Positions 8,408 through 17,398 are shown, numbered from the stretch's first letter. The stretch: DNA of 64,000 bases from Robiginitalea biformata HTCC2501 (GCF_000024125.1 NC_013222.1:2334501-2398500), one strand, 5' to 3'. Translations and numbers: made by a program. Notes: generated from the sequence alone by a model not told the origin.

Positions 8408-11400
8408 ATGCAACAAACCAGCGCCATTGAAATATTCAACGACCTGAACGGCAGAGTCGTGTCCCGGGAAAAACTGGAAAAGCTACGCCAGCGGGCCGCC
8501 GCTGAATTGCAAAGCGATATCGCCGCCCGTGTGACGGCTATATTGGCCCAATACCCAGAGGCGGAGCGATTTGAAATTGAAATCAGCCGGGAAGCCACCC
8601 AAGAGGTCTCCCCTATGGCCCTTGGTTGCCCGGAAGCGGAAACCTATATCGGCCTGGAAAGCCTGCCCGCCGGCTACGAGGACTTGGCCGGACTCGGCAA
8701 ACCCGTATCGCCCAACGACATATACCAGTACGTCACGGACCTTATGCTTAACACGATCCGGGACAAAGGGCATCTGCCTTGGCATAAAAAATGGGAGTCA
8801 TCCAGCCTCTCCGACGGGCTAGTTGCCACGAACTACGAGTCCAAAAAACGCTACCGTGGCATCAATTTTTTTCTGCTGAACTTCGAGGTAGTCGAGCGGG
8901 ATGGAAGACCGGTGCTGGAGCCGAAAAAGTGGAAAAACCCGTATTTTCTCACTTTCAAACAAATCGAAAAGAATAAGGGAAAACTGCGCAAAGGAGCAAA
9001 TGGCCGCCGGGTCGTGTACTTCACCAAGCTCTATGGGCATTCTGAGGTTAAAGACGACGGTAAAAAGTTAGAATTTTATTCCTACAGCAAAGACAAGTTT
9101 CTCGCCTGGATCAAAAAGCACCAGGGCCAGCTACAGATATTAAGGCGCAACGGCTGGACCCCGGAGCGCCTGGCCAACGCATACATCCCGATCCTGAAAT
9201 ACTACAACGTTTTTAACGGGGGCGATATCACAGGAATCAAATGGAAGCAGCTGCCCAAAAACGAGAATGCCGCGCTTCCGGCGCACAAGAAAATAGCCGT
9301 GGCCGAGGCTATTGTATCGGCCTACCCATCACCCCCGGAAATCATCTACAAGGGCGATAAAGCCTTTTACATGCCACGCACCGACACGGTACTGATTCCG
9401 CCACTGGCGCAGTTCGCCGATCCGCAAAGCTTTTATTCCACGCTTTTCCACGAGCTTGTCCACTCCACCGGGGCGAAAGACCGCCTTGCCAGGCCCTTTG
9501 GCAAGAAATTCGGGGATCGTGATTACGCCAAGGAAGAACTCGTGGCGGAAATGGGCGCCGTGTTCCTTTGCTCGGAAAGCGGCATCCTGTTTCACACCCG
9601 GGACAATAGCGCCGCTTACCTGAAAGGTTGGAACAAACGCCTGGTCAAAAACATGGAAAGGGACAACCGCTATTTCTTCCGGGCAGCCAGCGCGGCCCAA
9701 GAGGCCGCTGATCACATTCTGAGCCGAGACGGTGAGGGAGTGCCTGCCTACCGGGAGGCTGTGTTAGATGTAATAGAGCCGGAGGCCCCTGCGCCCGAGG
9801 TGCTGGATTACGCTGATCCTGAAACTTACCGCCGGGACCTGGACCTTGTAGCTACTCAGCGCAGCTACTATGGCATATCGTTCAGCCCGGAAAAGCGAGG
9901 AACCTCAGAAATCGCCCGATGGGGGAATAACCTGGCAGACACTTATAAGGAGCTTCGGGCTGACGCCGAAAAACTAAAGGTTGATCGGGTGGAATTCGAA
10001 AATGCCTATAGCCAGTTTTATTCCTACCTGCTCCGTGCTAAAAAAGCGATGATCGCCGCACGGTCCAATCTGCTGAGCACGATGATCGCTGGGCCGTCCA
10101 ACTTTCCTGTGCGCCGGGCCGAGAAAGCCAACTCACGGTACCGCACCGCCGTGGAAAAGTTTGACGCTTCTTGGAAAAAGGGGATGAAGAAAATTAACGC
10201 TTTGCTCTACCCAACAGCCGCCATACGCTCGGGCGAGAAAGATACCGTGGAGCTACTTACCAAAAAGCTCAGAGCATTAGAAAAGGTCCGGGACATCCAA
10301 AACGCTTTCAACAAGGAAATGCACCGAGAGGGGGCCTCCCCGGAGGAACGCCGCGCTTATCTGGATAATTCCGGAATCACCGCCCTTATCGCCGATGCAT
10401 TCCCGGGGAAATCCGGATGGTTTCAACAAAGCCGAATAGAGGAAGCGGTCCAGGGGGGTAAGCTGGTGGTAAACATGTACCTGTCCAAGAAAATCCGGGA
10501 CCTGAAAGACCGCCTCGCCGGGGAGGCCCGGCGGTCCAAAAACCTGGACGCCCAAAAACGGGAGGAAGATTTTGAAGGGGGTCGCATTATCCGTAATCGC
10601 GAGGCCAACCGCCTGCAAATCGAATTTGACGGGAAGCCGGGCGAGGAGCTGCGCACCCGACTGAAAAAGGAGGGCTGGCGATGGAGCCCGAGAAACGGGG
10701 TGTGGCAGCGGCAGTTGACTAATATGGCAGTTGCCAGCGCGAACCGGATATTGGGCCTCAAATTGGGCCTGGCCGGTATTGATCAGGATGCAATTGAAAA
10801 CCGGGCCTTTGATATCAATGGTCGCCTGAAAAAGGGATTCTATTACAAAAAAGGCGGGAAGCTTGTCGAGAAAGAGGCAAAGGAAACACCGGCGGTACCT
10901 CCCCGGGAGAAACGTCGGGCCTCGAGCACCGGCAAATTCGATAAATTGATCGAAAAACGTCCCGACCCGAAGGACCTGACCATGGAAGAAATCAGGGGCA
11001 TGGTAGAAGTCTACGCCGATGAAATCCTGTGGGATCAGGCAGATATAGACTACATGCGGGGGGTACTGACTGAATTCCGCAGCCGGAAAGACGCCGGCCT
11101 GGCAGCTGCGGTTAAGCTCGATGGCGGCCATGATCCTGTATTGCCACACGGCACCTCTCCGGAGGTCACCCCGGGCAGCTATCCGGAAAAGCCCCGGGAC
11201 CAGGCGACCGTTAATCGGGATCATCAGCAGGCAAAAAAGCCGAAACCCTCCAAGAAACCGTCCGGGGTCGTGTCCATGGGGGAACTTGGCACGACTAAGA
11301 AGCAATTTTTTGCCACCTCAGGCGATTTAGGGGAGTTTCTAGGGGATATTGAGGTGAAACCCTCCGGTAGCGTCGTCTGTACGATTGACGCCGACCAGGG

Positions 11401-11965
11401 GGCCGGAAAAACCCGCCTACTGTTCCAAATCGTGCGCATGCTGCTGGAAAACGGATACGGGGACGACATCCTGTTTGTGTCCATGGAGGAGGAACCCGAC
11501 AGCCACCTGTTCACTGAAAAGCGGGATTATTACATCCCCACGCACCTTCACAATAAAGTGGACGCCATCGGAGACTTACCCAAGGGGATAGATACGTTAA
11601 AGGAACTGATTCCCCATTACGGCATTATTCTGGTGGACAGCTGGGGCAAGGTTGAGCGCAAAAGTCCGGGCATTGACTTGGATGCGGATATCCGAAAGGC
11701 GTATGACGGAAAACTGTTCTTTGTTATCTACCAGCGTACTGTAACTGGCAGCATGCGGGGCGGTGCTTCAGCCCAGTTTGATGCTGACTTGGTGATGAAG
11801 GTTGCTAAGGACGCCGGTGATTTTAAGAACAACTACGCCTACTTCGACAAGAACCGGTATCAGAAGCGCTCAGGACTGCGCTACTACATCTATCACCAAA
11901 AGGTACTTACCCAGGGGGATCACGTGGATAAGCGACCCACCACGCCCCCGGTGACACTCAGTTAA
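8408..11965 (+). CDS. Polyvalent protein: ArdC-like + zinc peptidase + RecA-like ATPase
   Basis: This 1185-residue protein has at least three parts. Residues ~95-285 resemble the ArdC N-terminal ssDNA-binding/anti-restriction domain (LPWHKKW, RGINFFLLNF, PYFLTFKQIEK). Residues ~295-390 form a zincin-type peptidase with HELVH at 348-352, followed by EELVAEMGAVFL, which supplies a further acidic ligand. The middle (~450-720) is helical and charged. Residues ~725-780 carry a small domain (WRWSPRNGVWQR) of the kind found in large polyvalent proteins of phages and conjugative elements. Residues ~960-1170 form a RecA/RadA-like ATPase with Walker A DADQGAGKT (K1001) and Walker B GIILVDSW. No export signal is seen. 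A role in protecting or processing incoming DNA is inferred. Confidence 0.8.
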   Translation: MQQTSAIEIFNDLNGRVVSREKLEKLRQRAAAELQSDIAARVTAILAQYPEAERFEIEISREATQEVSPMALGCPEAETYIGLESLPAGYEDLAGLGKPVSPNDIYQYVTDLMLNTIRDKGHLPWHKKWESSSLSDGLVATNYESKKRYRGINFFLLNFEVVERDGRPVLEPKKWKNPYFLTFKQIEKNKGKLRKGANGRRVVYFTKLYGHSEVKDDGKKLEFYSYSKDKFLAWIKKHQGQLQILRRNGWTPERLANAYIPILKYYNVFNGGDITGIKWKQLPKNENAALPAHKKIAVAEAIVSAYPSPPEIIYKGDKAFYMPRTDTVLIPPLAQFADPQSFYSTLFHELVHSTGAKDRLARPFGKKFGDRDYAKEELVAEMGAVFLCSESGILFHTRDNSAAYLKGWNKRLVKNMERDNRYFFRAASAAQEAADHILSRDGEGVPAYREAVLDVIEPEAPAPEVLDYADPETYRRDLDLVATQRSYYGISFSPEKRGTSEIARWGNNLADTYKELRADAEKLKVDRVEFENAYSQFYSYLLRAKKAMIAARSNLLSTMIAGPSNFPVRRAEKANSRYRTAVEKFDASWKKGMKKINALLYPTAAIRSGEKDTVELLTKKLRALEKVRDIQNAFNKEMHREGASPEERRAYLDNSGITALIADAFPGKSGWFQQSRIEEAVQGGKLVVNMYLSKKIRDLKDRLAGEARRSKNLDAQKREEDFEGGRIIRNREANRLQIEFDGKPGEELRTRLKKEGWRWSPRNGVWQRQLTNMAVASANRILGLKLGLAGIDQDAIENRAFDINGRLKKGFYYKKGGKLVEKEAKETPAVPPREKRRASSTGKFDKLIEKRPDPKDLTMEEIRGMVEVYADEILWDQADIDYMRGVLTEFRSRKDAGLAAAVKLDGGHDPVLPHGTSPEVTPGSYPEKPRDQATVNRDHQQAKKPKPSKKPSGVVSMGELGTTKKQFFATSGDLGEFLGDIEVKPSGSVVCTIDADQGAGKTRLLFQIVRMLLENGYGDDILFVSMEEEPDSHLFTEKRDYYIPTHLHNKVDAIGDLPKGIDTLKELIPHYGIILVDSWGKVERKSPGIDLDADIRKAYDGKLFFVIYQRTVTGSMRGGASAQFDADLVMKVAKDAGDFKNNYAYFDKNRYQKRSGLRYYIYHQKVLTQGDHVDKRPTTPPVTLS

Positions 11966-11992
11966 TGGTTGGTTTGTTTAGTTGGTTGGATT

Positions 11993-12018
11993 CGCCCCGA
12001 TTTTCGGGGCGTTTCCTT
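11993..12018 (+). terminator. Intrinsic terminator after the polyvalent gene
   Basis: An 8-bp perfect stem (CGCCCCGA / TCGGGGCG) with a TTT loop is followed by TTTCCTTATT, 28 nt after the stop of the large gene. It closes the long rightward operon before the convergent methylase gene. Confidence 0.75.
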
Positions 12019-12116
12019 ATTCAAACTGTATCAAAATAGGGGTGTCGCCAGGCAGCACCATCACATTTGCCTTTCGAGATCTTCCCAGCACATTCACGGG
12101 GGCTGGCCGCTACCGG

Positions 12117-12863
12117 CTAATTTGCCGGTTCCATATGCTCCGGGAAATCCTCCCGGAGTGCATCGAAGTAGTAGTGCCGGTCCGCCGCGCTCATGGCCTC
12201 AAATTTAGCGAGCAGCCGTTTTCGTTTCAAACGGTTGTTTTCCCGCTCCCGATAGTTGGCCCCGTAGTAGCGGTAATCGTGTAGCTCGTTGGGGGGATCA
12301 TAATTGAAATAGAGCGTTTCCGTTGTTACCCCCCCCCGGGTCATGGCCGGGAATTGCACCTTTGACCAACCGTCCAGTTCCCTAGCGTACACGTCATTAT
12401 CATAGCAGGAGATCAGCACCCGGGCCTTTTTAAACCGGCGGGCACAGGAGAGCATGTGCAGGTGGTCGAATGGTGAGAGCTCAAAATTATACCGGTCTTT
12501 GGCCGACGCCCGGACATCGTGCATGTACGGCGGGTCCATGTAGATTACCGCGGATTGTTTGTCATACCCACTTTTTTGAATGATGGACAAAAATGCGGCG
12601 TAATCGTAATTGTAAACCGACGCGTTTCCTCCAAAGCCTTTAATGGCTGGGGATCGGCGCCAGAGATCAGCCACTTTGGGGTCCAGATCGTTCAAATGGG
12701 CTTCACGGGCCGGTCGCATGTTCCGGTAAATGGCGCAGTAGCCCAAAAAAGGGATTATGAGGGTTTCATGCGGAGGAATCCGGTTGATGATGTTCTGAAA
12801 CACCCCGGCCGCCCCCTTGCACCCGAAATACCCTTCGAGCTCAGGAATAACGATTTTCTCCAT
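12117..12863 (-). CDS. D12-class N6-adenine DNA methyltransferase (Dam-like)
   Basis: I choose ATG 12863 (MEKIVIPELEGYFGCKG), 8 nt after the upstream stop; a reading from 12929 would overlap the neighbour. The product has 248 residues. The catalytic motif IV is VIYMDPPYMHD, and motif I-like IIPFLGYCAIYRNM is near the start. The family methylates adenine N6 using S-adenosylmethionine. Alone in a phage element, without a nuclease gene, it probably protects the element's own DNA from host restriction. That would complement the ArdC-like domain of the convergent large gene. Target sequence unknown. Confidence 0.8.
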   Translation of the reverse strand: MEKIVIPELEGYFGCKGAAGVFQNIINRIPPHETLIIPFLGYCAIYRNMRPAREAHLNDLDPKVADLWRRSPAIKGFGGNASVYNYDYAAFLSIIQKSGYDKQSAVIYMDPPYMHDVRASAKDRYNFELSPFDHLHMLSCARRFKKARVLISCYDNDVYARELDGWSKVQFPAMTRGGVTTETLYFNYDPPNELHDYRYYGANYRERENNRLKRKRLLAKFEAMSAADRHYYFDALREDFPEHMEPAN

Positions 12864-12871
12864 GACCGTCG

Positions 12872-13135
12872 TTATTCTTGAATCAGGGTAAGGGAGTGGC
12901 CCACCGGTAGGATTGCATAATCCTCCCAATTGGAAATTTTCACCGGCGCTTTATCGCCAAGCAGCGGAATCATCCAAGGTTGTGCCGTCTGGGATCCGTC
13001 ACCGTTGTCGGTAAATGTGTGTTTGATAAGAACAATGTCTTCTGGAAAAACATCTGCCCCGCTTAGGGGTTCGCCGCAGGTATAAACAGCAAGGTAAGGC
13101 CCGTGTCGCTCGGGGGAGTTCAATTTAATTTTCAT
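12872..13135 (-). CDS. Small protein upstream of the methylase, unknown
   Basis: This gene encodes 87 residues with no membrane segment. The sequence is mixed beta/loop with a possible oligonucleotide-like fold (MKIKLNSPERHGPYLAVYTC, then 'DIVLIKHTFTDNGDGSQ'). It shares a transcript with the methylase gene (8-nt gap). A minus-strand -7-like box TATCTTAG lies at 13160-13167. Function not recognised. Confidence 0.5.
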   Translation of the reverse strand: MKIKLNSPERHGPYLAVYTCGEPLSGADVFPEDIVLIKHTFTDNGDGSQTAQPWMIPLLGDKAPVKISNWEDYAILPVGHSLTLIQE

Positions 13136-13214
13136 GGTGGTGTATTTTACTTGATGCTACTAAGATAGAAATTCCTCAGCATGCAGAAAAGCGCACGCGA
13201 TTTTATGAAATTGG

Positions 13215-13246
13215 TTTGCGGGCAATGTTAAAATTTCAGAAGTTTG
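13215..13246 (+). promoter_or_regulatory. Candidate Bacteroidetes promoter
   Basis: A -33 box TTTG (13215-13218) and a -7 box GAAGTTTG (6 of 8 match to TAnnTTTG, 13239-13246) are separated by 20 nt, the usual spacing. It would start a transcript about 36 nt before ATG 13289. The 153-bp gap between the divergent genes 13135 and 13289 is the likely control region for both. Confidence 0.45.
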
Positions 13247-13288
13247 CCTATGGGACGTGCCGAGCCTTGAAACCAAAAACCTAAAAAA

Positions 13289-13675
13289 ATGCCAAGAGCA
13301 AAACAATCTCAACGAGGCCGGCAAACCAATGGCCACAACCCGTATCGCCCTAATTTTTGGCGATTTTTAGAAAGCACCCTAAATACCTCCATGCAAAAAG
13401 GACAGCTGCCCATGCTCGGGGTTATGCTGTTGCTTGCAATTCTTTTTTGGCGACTTCCAGCCGATGAAATACCCGTTTTTTTCGATAAAGTGCTCTCCTA
13501 CTTACAAAATTTTGCTAATTTCGGATGGATATTGTTCGGAATATCTTTAATTGCATCATACGTTTGGATTAAATGGCAGCGCAGAATCCACACTAGAGAG
13601 GTTCAGCGCATGGCCGACGAGAAACGACGCCTCCAACAAGAGTTGGATGGAAGGCTACCCCCGACGAGCAACTAA
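13289..13675 (+). CDS. Two-span membrane protein, unknown
   Basis: This gene encodes 128 residues. The N-terminus is basic and polar (MPRAKQSQRGRQTNGHN). Hydrophobic helices lie at about 40-56 (LPMLGVMLLLAILFW) and 78-95 (FGWILFGISLIASYVWI). A charged helical tail follows (RRIHTREVQRMADEKRRLQQELD). It is the first gene of a short rightward pair after the divergent promoter region. It has the look of an accessory lysogeny gene; no family recognised. Confidence 0.5.
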   Translation: MPRAKQSQRGRQTNGHNPYRPNFWRFLESTLNTSMQKGQLPMLGVMLLLAILFWRLPADEIPVFFDKVLSYLQNFANFGWILFGISLIASYVWIKWQRRIHTREVQRMADEKRRLQQELDGRLPPTSN

Positions 13676-13693
13676 TAGCGACACGACCCCACC

Positions 13694-14281
13694 ATGCCCA
13701 CACTTTTTTTAATCCTGGTTGTCCTGGCAATCTGGCACTTCATTTATGAAGCAATCTGTGCGCCCGCTATGCGTCACGGGCTTCGGTATAAGTTTTTTGA
13801 GGTTCGCGATGAGTTGCGATACCGGTTAGCCACAGAGGATTTTACCAAAAACGAGCGCAAGGTATTACTGATGATGGACCACGCCCTGTGCGCGACCATT
13901 CGCGATATGAACCTTATTTCTGCCAATAACTACCTGAGTCTGCGCCAGCGTGAGGGGACACTTCCCGAAATTCAGCGATTCGTGCGCGAGAACATTACCG
14001 AAAGCCCTAACGAATTTATCCGTCTTGTAGACGGTCGAGTTCGGGAACTTGTGGTAAGAGCGTTATTTATTAATCATGGCGGGTGGGCCTTATATGTCTT
14101 GCCAATATTTGTTCCGGCCGTAATGATTGCAGCGCTCATTGCAACAGCGGCTTCGAGCATCAAACGCGCTTATGTTAAGGCAAAATGGCAATTTGAAAGG
14201 GTGATTCGCGGAGCTGCTAGTGTGTTCTACGGGTGGGAGCAGCTGCCGACAAGCGCCTACGCGTATACAACTAAAAATTAG
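13694..14281 (+). CDS. Membrane protein with central soluble helical domain, unknown
   Basis: This gene encodes 195 residues. A membrane helix lies at the N-terminus (TLFLILVVLAIWHFIYEA) and a second near 133-152 (LYVLPIFVPAVMIAALIATAASS). Between them is a ~110-residue soluble helical part with many Arg and Glu. It lies 18 nt after its partner gene. Its last 11 bp overlap the convergent integrase gene. It may modify the host envelope or block superinfection, but that is only a guess from place and topology. Confidence 0.5.
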   Translation: MPTLFLILVVLAIWHFIYEAICAPAMRHGLRYKFFEVRDELRYRLATEDFTKNERKVLLMMDHALCATIRDMNLISANNYLSLRQREGTLPEIQRFVRENITESPNEFIRLVDGRVRELVVRALFINHGGWALYVLPIFVPAVMIAALIATAASSIKRAYVKAKWQFERVIRGAASVFYGWEQLPTSAYAYTTKN

Positions 14282-15572
14282 TCCGGTAGGTCGCACTCCA
14301 ATCCTCGGGCAGCACACCCCCAATATCCCGCAAATACTTGCGCAAGGCTTCCTCGCTTCTATGTCGGGTAATTTTCATCAGCCGGGCGACAACCTCCCGC
14401 TCTGGCATGCCATCCTCTATCATCGACTGGAATAGGTCTAGGGCTGCATTGTGCCGGAAACTATAGGTGGTTTTCTCTGGGTCGATTCCCAGGTGATCAC
14501 GCACCGCCCGAAATCGCTTGGCAAAGAAATTCACCTTGTCCCGGGGATTGGTGGGCCAGTGCCCGGGCTTACCGCTTGGGGTGAAAATGTGGTAGTGATC
14601 CGGCAAGTCACCCACCCCAAGGTCCTCCAAAAATTGATACATCGGCTCAATCATCAGAATATGGGATATTTTATCCGCCTTTGTCTCAATGGCCACCGTC
14701 CGCTTTTTCATGTCAATATGCTTTACCTGGACGCTTAAAATTTCCCGGTTTCGCATAAAAGAGTAGAAGATAAAACGCAGGAAATTATAGAGTAGGGGGT
14801 CGAATTCTTTGGTGTAGGCTTGTATGGCCTCCATTTCCTCTTTGGTGAACGGCTGATTCTTCCGGGGCTTTACTTTTTTGGTCTGGATATCGACAAAGAA
14901 ATTGCGATCCGCCCAGCGGTCCTGGACCACTTTAGAGAAAATAGCGCTTAGGTTCCCCTTGTGGTTACTTACCGAGTTGGGGTGCAACTCTTTCCCGTAA
15001 GGCTTGGGGTCGGCCAGGTAGTTCATATAGGCAATCGCGTGGCGCTGGGTGAATGACTCGATTGGATTGCCACCGATCCCCATGCGTTTTATCCACTCCA
15101 AAAAGGGATTCAGGTAATGCCAGTAGCTCTTATACGTGTTGGGTTTGAGGGTCGCTTTTTTGTGCTCCAAAGCCTCAGTAAAGGCCTGGCGGATGCTCGG
15201 GGTCATGTCCGTGCGCTTGCGGGCAACCACCCGGGCGGAATCCTCGTCATACGGGTTAAAACCATCTTCCAAGATCCCGGTTATTGTATTTACCCACGCC
15301 CGGGCGATGGCCTTGCGCTCTTTGATCGTCTTCCCCTGGTTGATGTTGCGGTACGTCTTAAATGGCTGGCGGCCCATTTTACCCGTTATAGGATCCCGGA
15401 AGTAGAAATACACATACCACTGCTTGCTCAGATCGGGCTTGGCCTTGCCTCCGACCATTTTTTTCGGGATATATATTTTAACCTCCGAGTACATCACCTC
15501 TGGCGCACTTTTTCCGGCGTTTGCATACTGTGTGGTATACCTTTTTGCCAGTCGCTTTGAAAAGCCCTTCAT
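14271..15572 (-). CDS. Tyrosine recombinase (integrase) of the element
   Basis: This gene encodes 433 residues. A SAM-like core-binding domain (~110-215) precedes the catalytic domain. The catalytic set is visible: R274 (SFMRNREI), R373-H374 in TYSFRHNAA, H404 in ITRHRS and the nucleophile Y413 (LRKYLRD). The first His of the usual HxxR box is Tyr370, a change often seen in Bacteroidetes integrases. It reads away from tRNA-His, whose 3' end is 68 bp upstream, and so probably recombines in that tRNA. A strong hairpin lies between the two (15590-15628). No excisionase gene is evident in the window. Confidence 0.9.
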   Translation of the reverse strand: MKGFSKRLAKRYTTQYANAGKSAPEVMYSEVKIYIPKKMVGGKAKPDLSKQWYVYFYFRDPITGKMGRQPFKTYRNINQGKTIKERKAIARAWVNTITGILEDGFNPYDEDSARVVARKRTDMTPSIRQAFTEALEHKKATLKPNTYKSYWHYLNPFLEWIKRMGIGGNPIESFTQRHAIAYMNYLADPKPYGKELHPNSVSNHKGNLSAIFSKVVQDRWADRNFFVDIQTKKVKPRKNQPFTKEEMEAIQAYTKEFDPLLYNFLRFIFYSFMRNREILSVQVKHIDMKKRTVAIETKADKISHILMIEPMYQFLEDLGVGDLPDHYHIFTPSGKPGHWPTNPRDKVNFFAKRFRAVRDHLGIDPEKTTYSFRHNAALDLFQSMIEDGMPEREVVARLMKITRHRSEEALRKYLRDIGGVLPEDWSATYRTNF

Positions 15573-15589
15573 TTCTTGGAAAGGCTTGT

Positions 15590-15628
15590 AAACGCCGAAG
15601 CCATGGGGCTTCCCACGGCTTCGGGTTT
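15590..15628. repeat. Long inverted repeat between integrase and tRNA-His
   Basis: CCGAAGCC (15595-15602) pairs with GGCTTCGG (15617-15624). The stem continues inward through ATGGG/CCCAC-type pairs and outward through AAAC/GTTT with one bulge, about 17 bp in all. There is no T-run right after it in either direction, so a terminator role is weak. It may be part of the attachment or integrase control region. Confidence 0.6.
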
Positions 15629-15639
15629 GTAAAAATTAG

Positions 15640-15714
15640 GGTGGAAGACCGGGTTCGAACCGGCGACCTCTGGAACCACAATCCAGCGCTCTAACCAGCT
15701 GAGCTACAACCACC
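15640..15714 (-). tRNA. tRNA-His (GTG)
   Basis: On the minus strand the cloverleaf is complete: G-1 at 15714 opposite C73 at 15640 (the His identity pair), D-arm GCTC/GAGC, anticodon stem CTGGA/TCCAG with loop TTGTGGT (anticodon GTG), and T-arm with TTCGAAC. No CCA is encoded. The acceptor stem holds two U-U mismatches (positions 5-68 and 6-67; GTGGTTG against CTTCCAC). The 3' end is the probable integration site of the element to its left. Confidence 0.9.
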
Positions 15715-15764
15715 GTCATGTCCCGATGCCGACAGGCCCAATGGCGCGTCGGCTCAGGCGGTTG

Positions 15765-15796
15765 CAAAGGTACCTTTTTTTATGAATTGTCCCAAA
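15765..15796 (-). promoter_or_regulatory. Promoter of tRNA-His
   Basis: On the minus strand a perfect -7 box TACCTTTG (complement of 15765-15772) lies 20 nt after a TTTG -33 box (complement of 15793-15796). It would start a transcript about 40-45 nt before the tRNA. Confidence 0.65.
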
Positions 15797-15844
15797 GAAA
15801 AAAACGCTTCCTTCCGGGAAAATTACCAGCAGGGAATTCCCCAA

Positions 15845-17398
15845 TTATCGCGTCGGCTTATCGACAATTACGCGGGTATCCCGGTTGGCGATTTCCCAGG
15901 CCGTATGGAAGATCAGCCGGGTGCGGTTCTCCAGCAGGTCGTAGTTGATCTTGTCCGGGGTATCGCCCGGGCGGTGGTAATCCACATGCGTCCCGTTGAA
16001 ATAAAAGATGATCGGGATGTTATTCTTGGCAAAATTGTAATGATCGCTCCGGTAGTAGAAACGGTTCGGGTCGTTCTCGTCGTTGTAGGTATAATCCAGC
16101 TCCAGGCCGGAATACTTCTCATTGACGGCTTCCGAAAGCTTGTGCAGATCCGTACTCAGCTTGTCCGAACCGATCAGGTAGATGTAGTTGCGGTTCCCTT
16201 CCCGCTTCGGGTCAATGCGGCCAATCATATCGATGTTCAGGTTGGCGACCGTCTGCTCCAGGGGAAAGGCAGGGCTGTAATCGGTGTAATACTGGGAGCC
16301 CAACAGGCCTTTTTCCTCCCCCGTCACGTGCAGGAAAACCACACTTCGTTTCGGGCCCTTCCCATCTTCAGCGGCTTTTTTGAAGGCCTCGGCGATCTCC
16401 AGCATGGCCACGGTGCCCGACCCGTCGTCGTCCGCCCCGTTGTTGATGGCGCCATCGGAGGAAACACCGATGTGGTCCAGATGTGAAGAGATTACCAGGT
16501 ATTCGTTCGGATAAACGGAGCCCGGAATGTAGGCAATGACATTCTCCGAATCCACGGCCTCGCTTTTACTATCCACATTCAGGTCGATGTCCACCGGGTA
16601 GACCTCGGCCACGGTATTCTTTTCAAACCCCGGGTAGATTTTTGCGGCAACATCGCTTTGGACGACGAGCATTTGGGGGGAATTCTCCGGGGAGGCAAGA
16701 CCCATGCGCCCGCTGTTATTTCGCTGCATCCGGTCGAAGTACCGCTTGTACCGGGCAAAATTGGCATCGTCCACGTAGAAAAACCCGCGCGCCCCCTTGG
16801 ACCGGGCCACGGCCTGCCGCTTGTCGATGCCTTCCGAGAGGTTGCTCCAGCCGGATTCCTTATTGGTGCCACTGATTAAATAGGTGCCGTCTGCATTCCG
16901 GGGCTCCCCGGCTTTCATCAGCAGGTATTTTCCCTCCACATCCATATTGCGATAATCCGAATACCCAGGGGTTTCGATGCCATAGCCGACAAATACCACT
17001 TCATCCAGGTGGCCCGTCCCGGGGCTGAAGGTCAGGAAGCCCTCCCCATTTTTCAGATCAGCACCATTGATGGTTATGCTGCCTGTGGGCAGCCGGGCCA
17101 GTTCCAGCGGCACTTTTTGCAGGTATCCCGCGTCGCCCAGAGCCGGGGCAACTTCCATTTCCCGGTAGGCGTTTTCCAGGTATTCCACCGCTTTTTTCTG
17201 ACCGGGCGTCCCGGTTTCCCTGCCTTCGAATGGATCCGAGGCATAGGTGTACAGGTGTTCTTTCAACTCTTCCTCCGTAATCGTGGAAGCATAAGTGATT
17301 TCATCCGGTGAAGCCAGGGCCGTGTGCTCCGCCACGGATTGTTGCGTGCTGTTGCAGGACACCGCCAGGGCTGCACACAGCAAAAGTACTTTTTGCAT
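15845..17398 (-). CDS. M28 family zinc exopeptidase lipoprotein with PA-like insert
   Basis: This gene encodes 517 residues. A signal peptide ends in AVSC (Cys15), so it is probably a lipoprotein. Residues ~75-250 match the protease-associated region between the start and the catalytic core. The zinc and catalytic residues are present: SHLDHIG, NGADDDGSG, TGEEKGLLGS, NIDMIGR and a final SDHYNF. The family removes N-terminal amino acids from peptides in the periplasm or outside the cell. A -7 box at 17425-17432 lies about 27 nt upstream. It stands alone, with the PfkB kinase gene upstream on the same strand. Confidence 0.88.
   Translation of the reverse strand: MQKVLLLCAALAVSCNSTQQSVAEHTALASPDEITYASTITEEELKEHLYTYASDPFEGRETGTPGQKKAVEYLENAYREMEVAPALGDAGYLQKVPLELARLPTGSITINGADLKNGEGFLTFSPGTGHLDEVVFVGYGIETPGYSDYRNMDVEGKYLLMKAGEPRNADGTYLISGTNKESGWSNLSEGIDKRQAVARSKGARGFFYVDDANFARYKRYFDRMQRNNSGRMGLASPENSPQMLVVQSDVAAKIYPGFEKNTVAEVYPVDIDLNVDSKSEAVDSENVIAYIPGSVYPNEYLVISSHLDHIGVSSDGAINNGADDDGSGTVAMLEIAEAFKKAAEDGKGPKRSVVFLHVTGEEKGLLGSQYYTDYSPAFPLEQTVANLNIDMIGRIDPKREGNRNYIYLIGSDKLSTDLHKLSEAVNEKYSGLELDYTYNDENDPNRFYYRSDHYNFAKNNIPIIFYFNGTHVDYHRPGDTPDKINYDLLENRTRLIFHTAWEIANRDTRVIVDKPTR

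Larger units (their letters stand above)
1..15640. mobile_element. Integrated phage-like element (right end, left end outside window)
   Basis: A continuous block with phage-type content: a tail-fibre-like protein, lysis-type genes, a polyvalent anti-restriction/ATPase protein, an adenine methylase and a tyrosine integrase. The integrase gene lies 68 bp from the 3' end of tRNA-His and reads away from it, the usual layout for tRNA-targeting integrases. Everything beyond the tRNA looks chromosomal. No capsid, portal or terminase gene is visible, and these would have to lie left of base 1. The second attachment site is therefore not visible either. Whether the element is an active prophage, a satellite or a decaying remnant cannot be told from this part, but all visible reading frames are intact. 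Confidence 0.8.

Noticed and set aside
10277..11305. A 342-codon minus-strand frame opposite the polyvalent protein gene
   Set aside because: Sense strand has ATPase and other motifs; the antisense frame has none.
12117..12929. Restriction-modification system
   Set aside because: Only the methylase is present; the gene beside it (12872-13135) is too small and has no nuclease motif.
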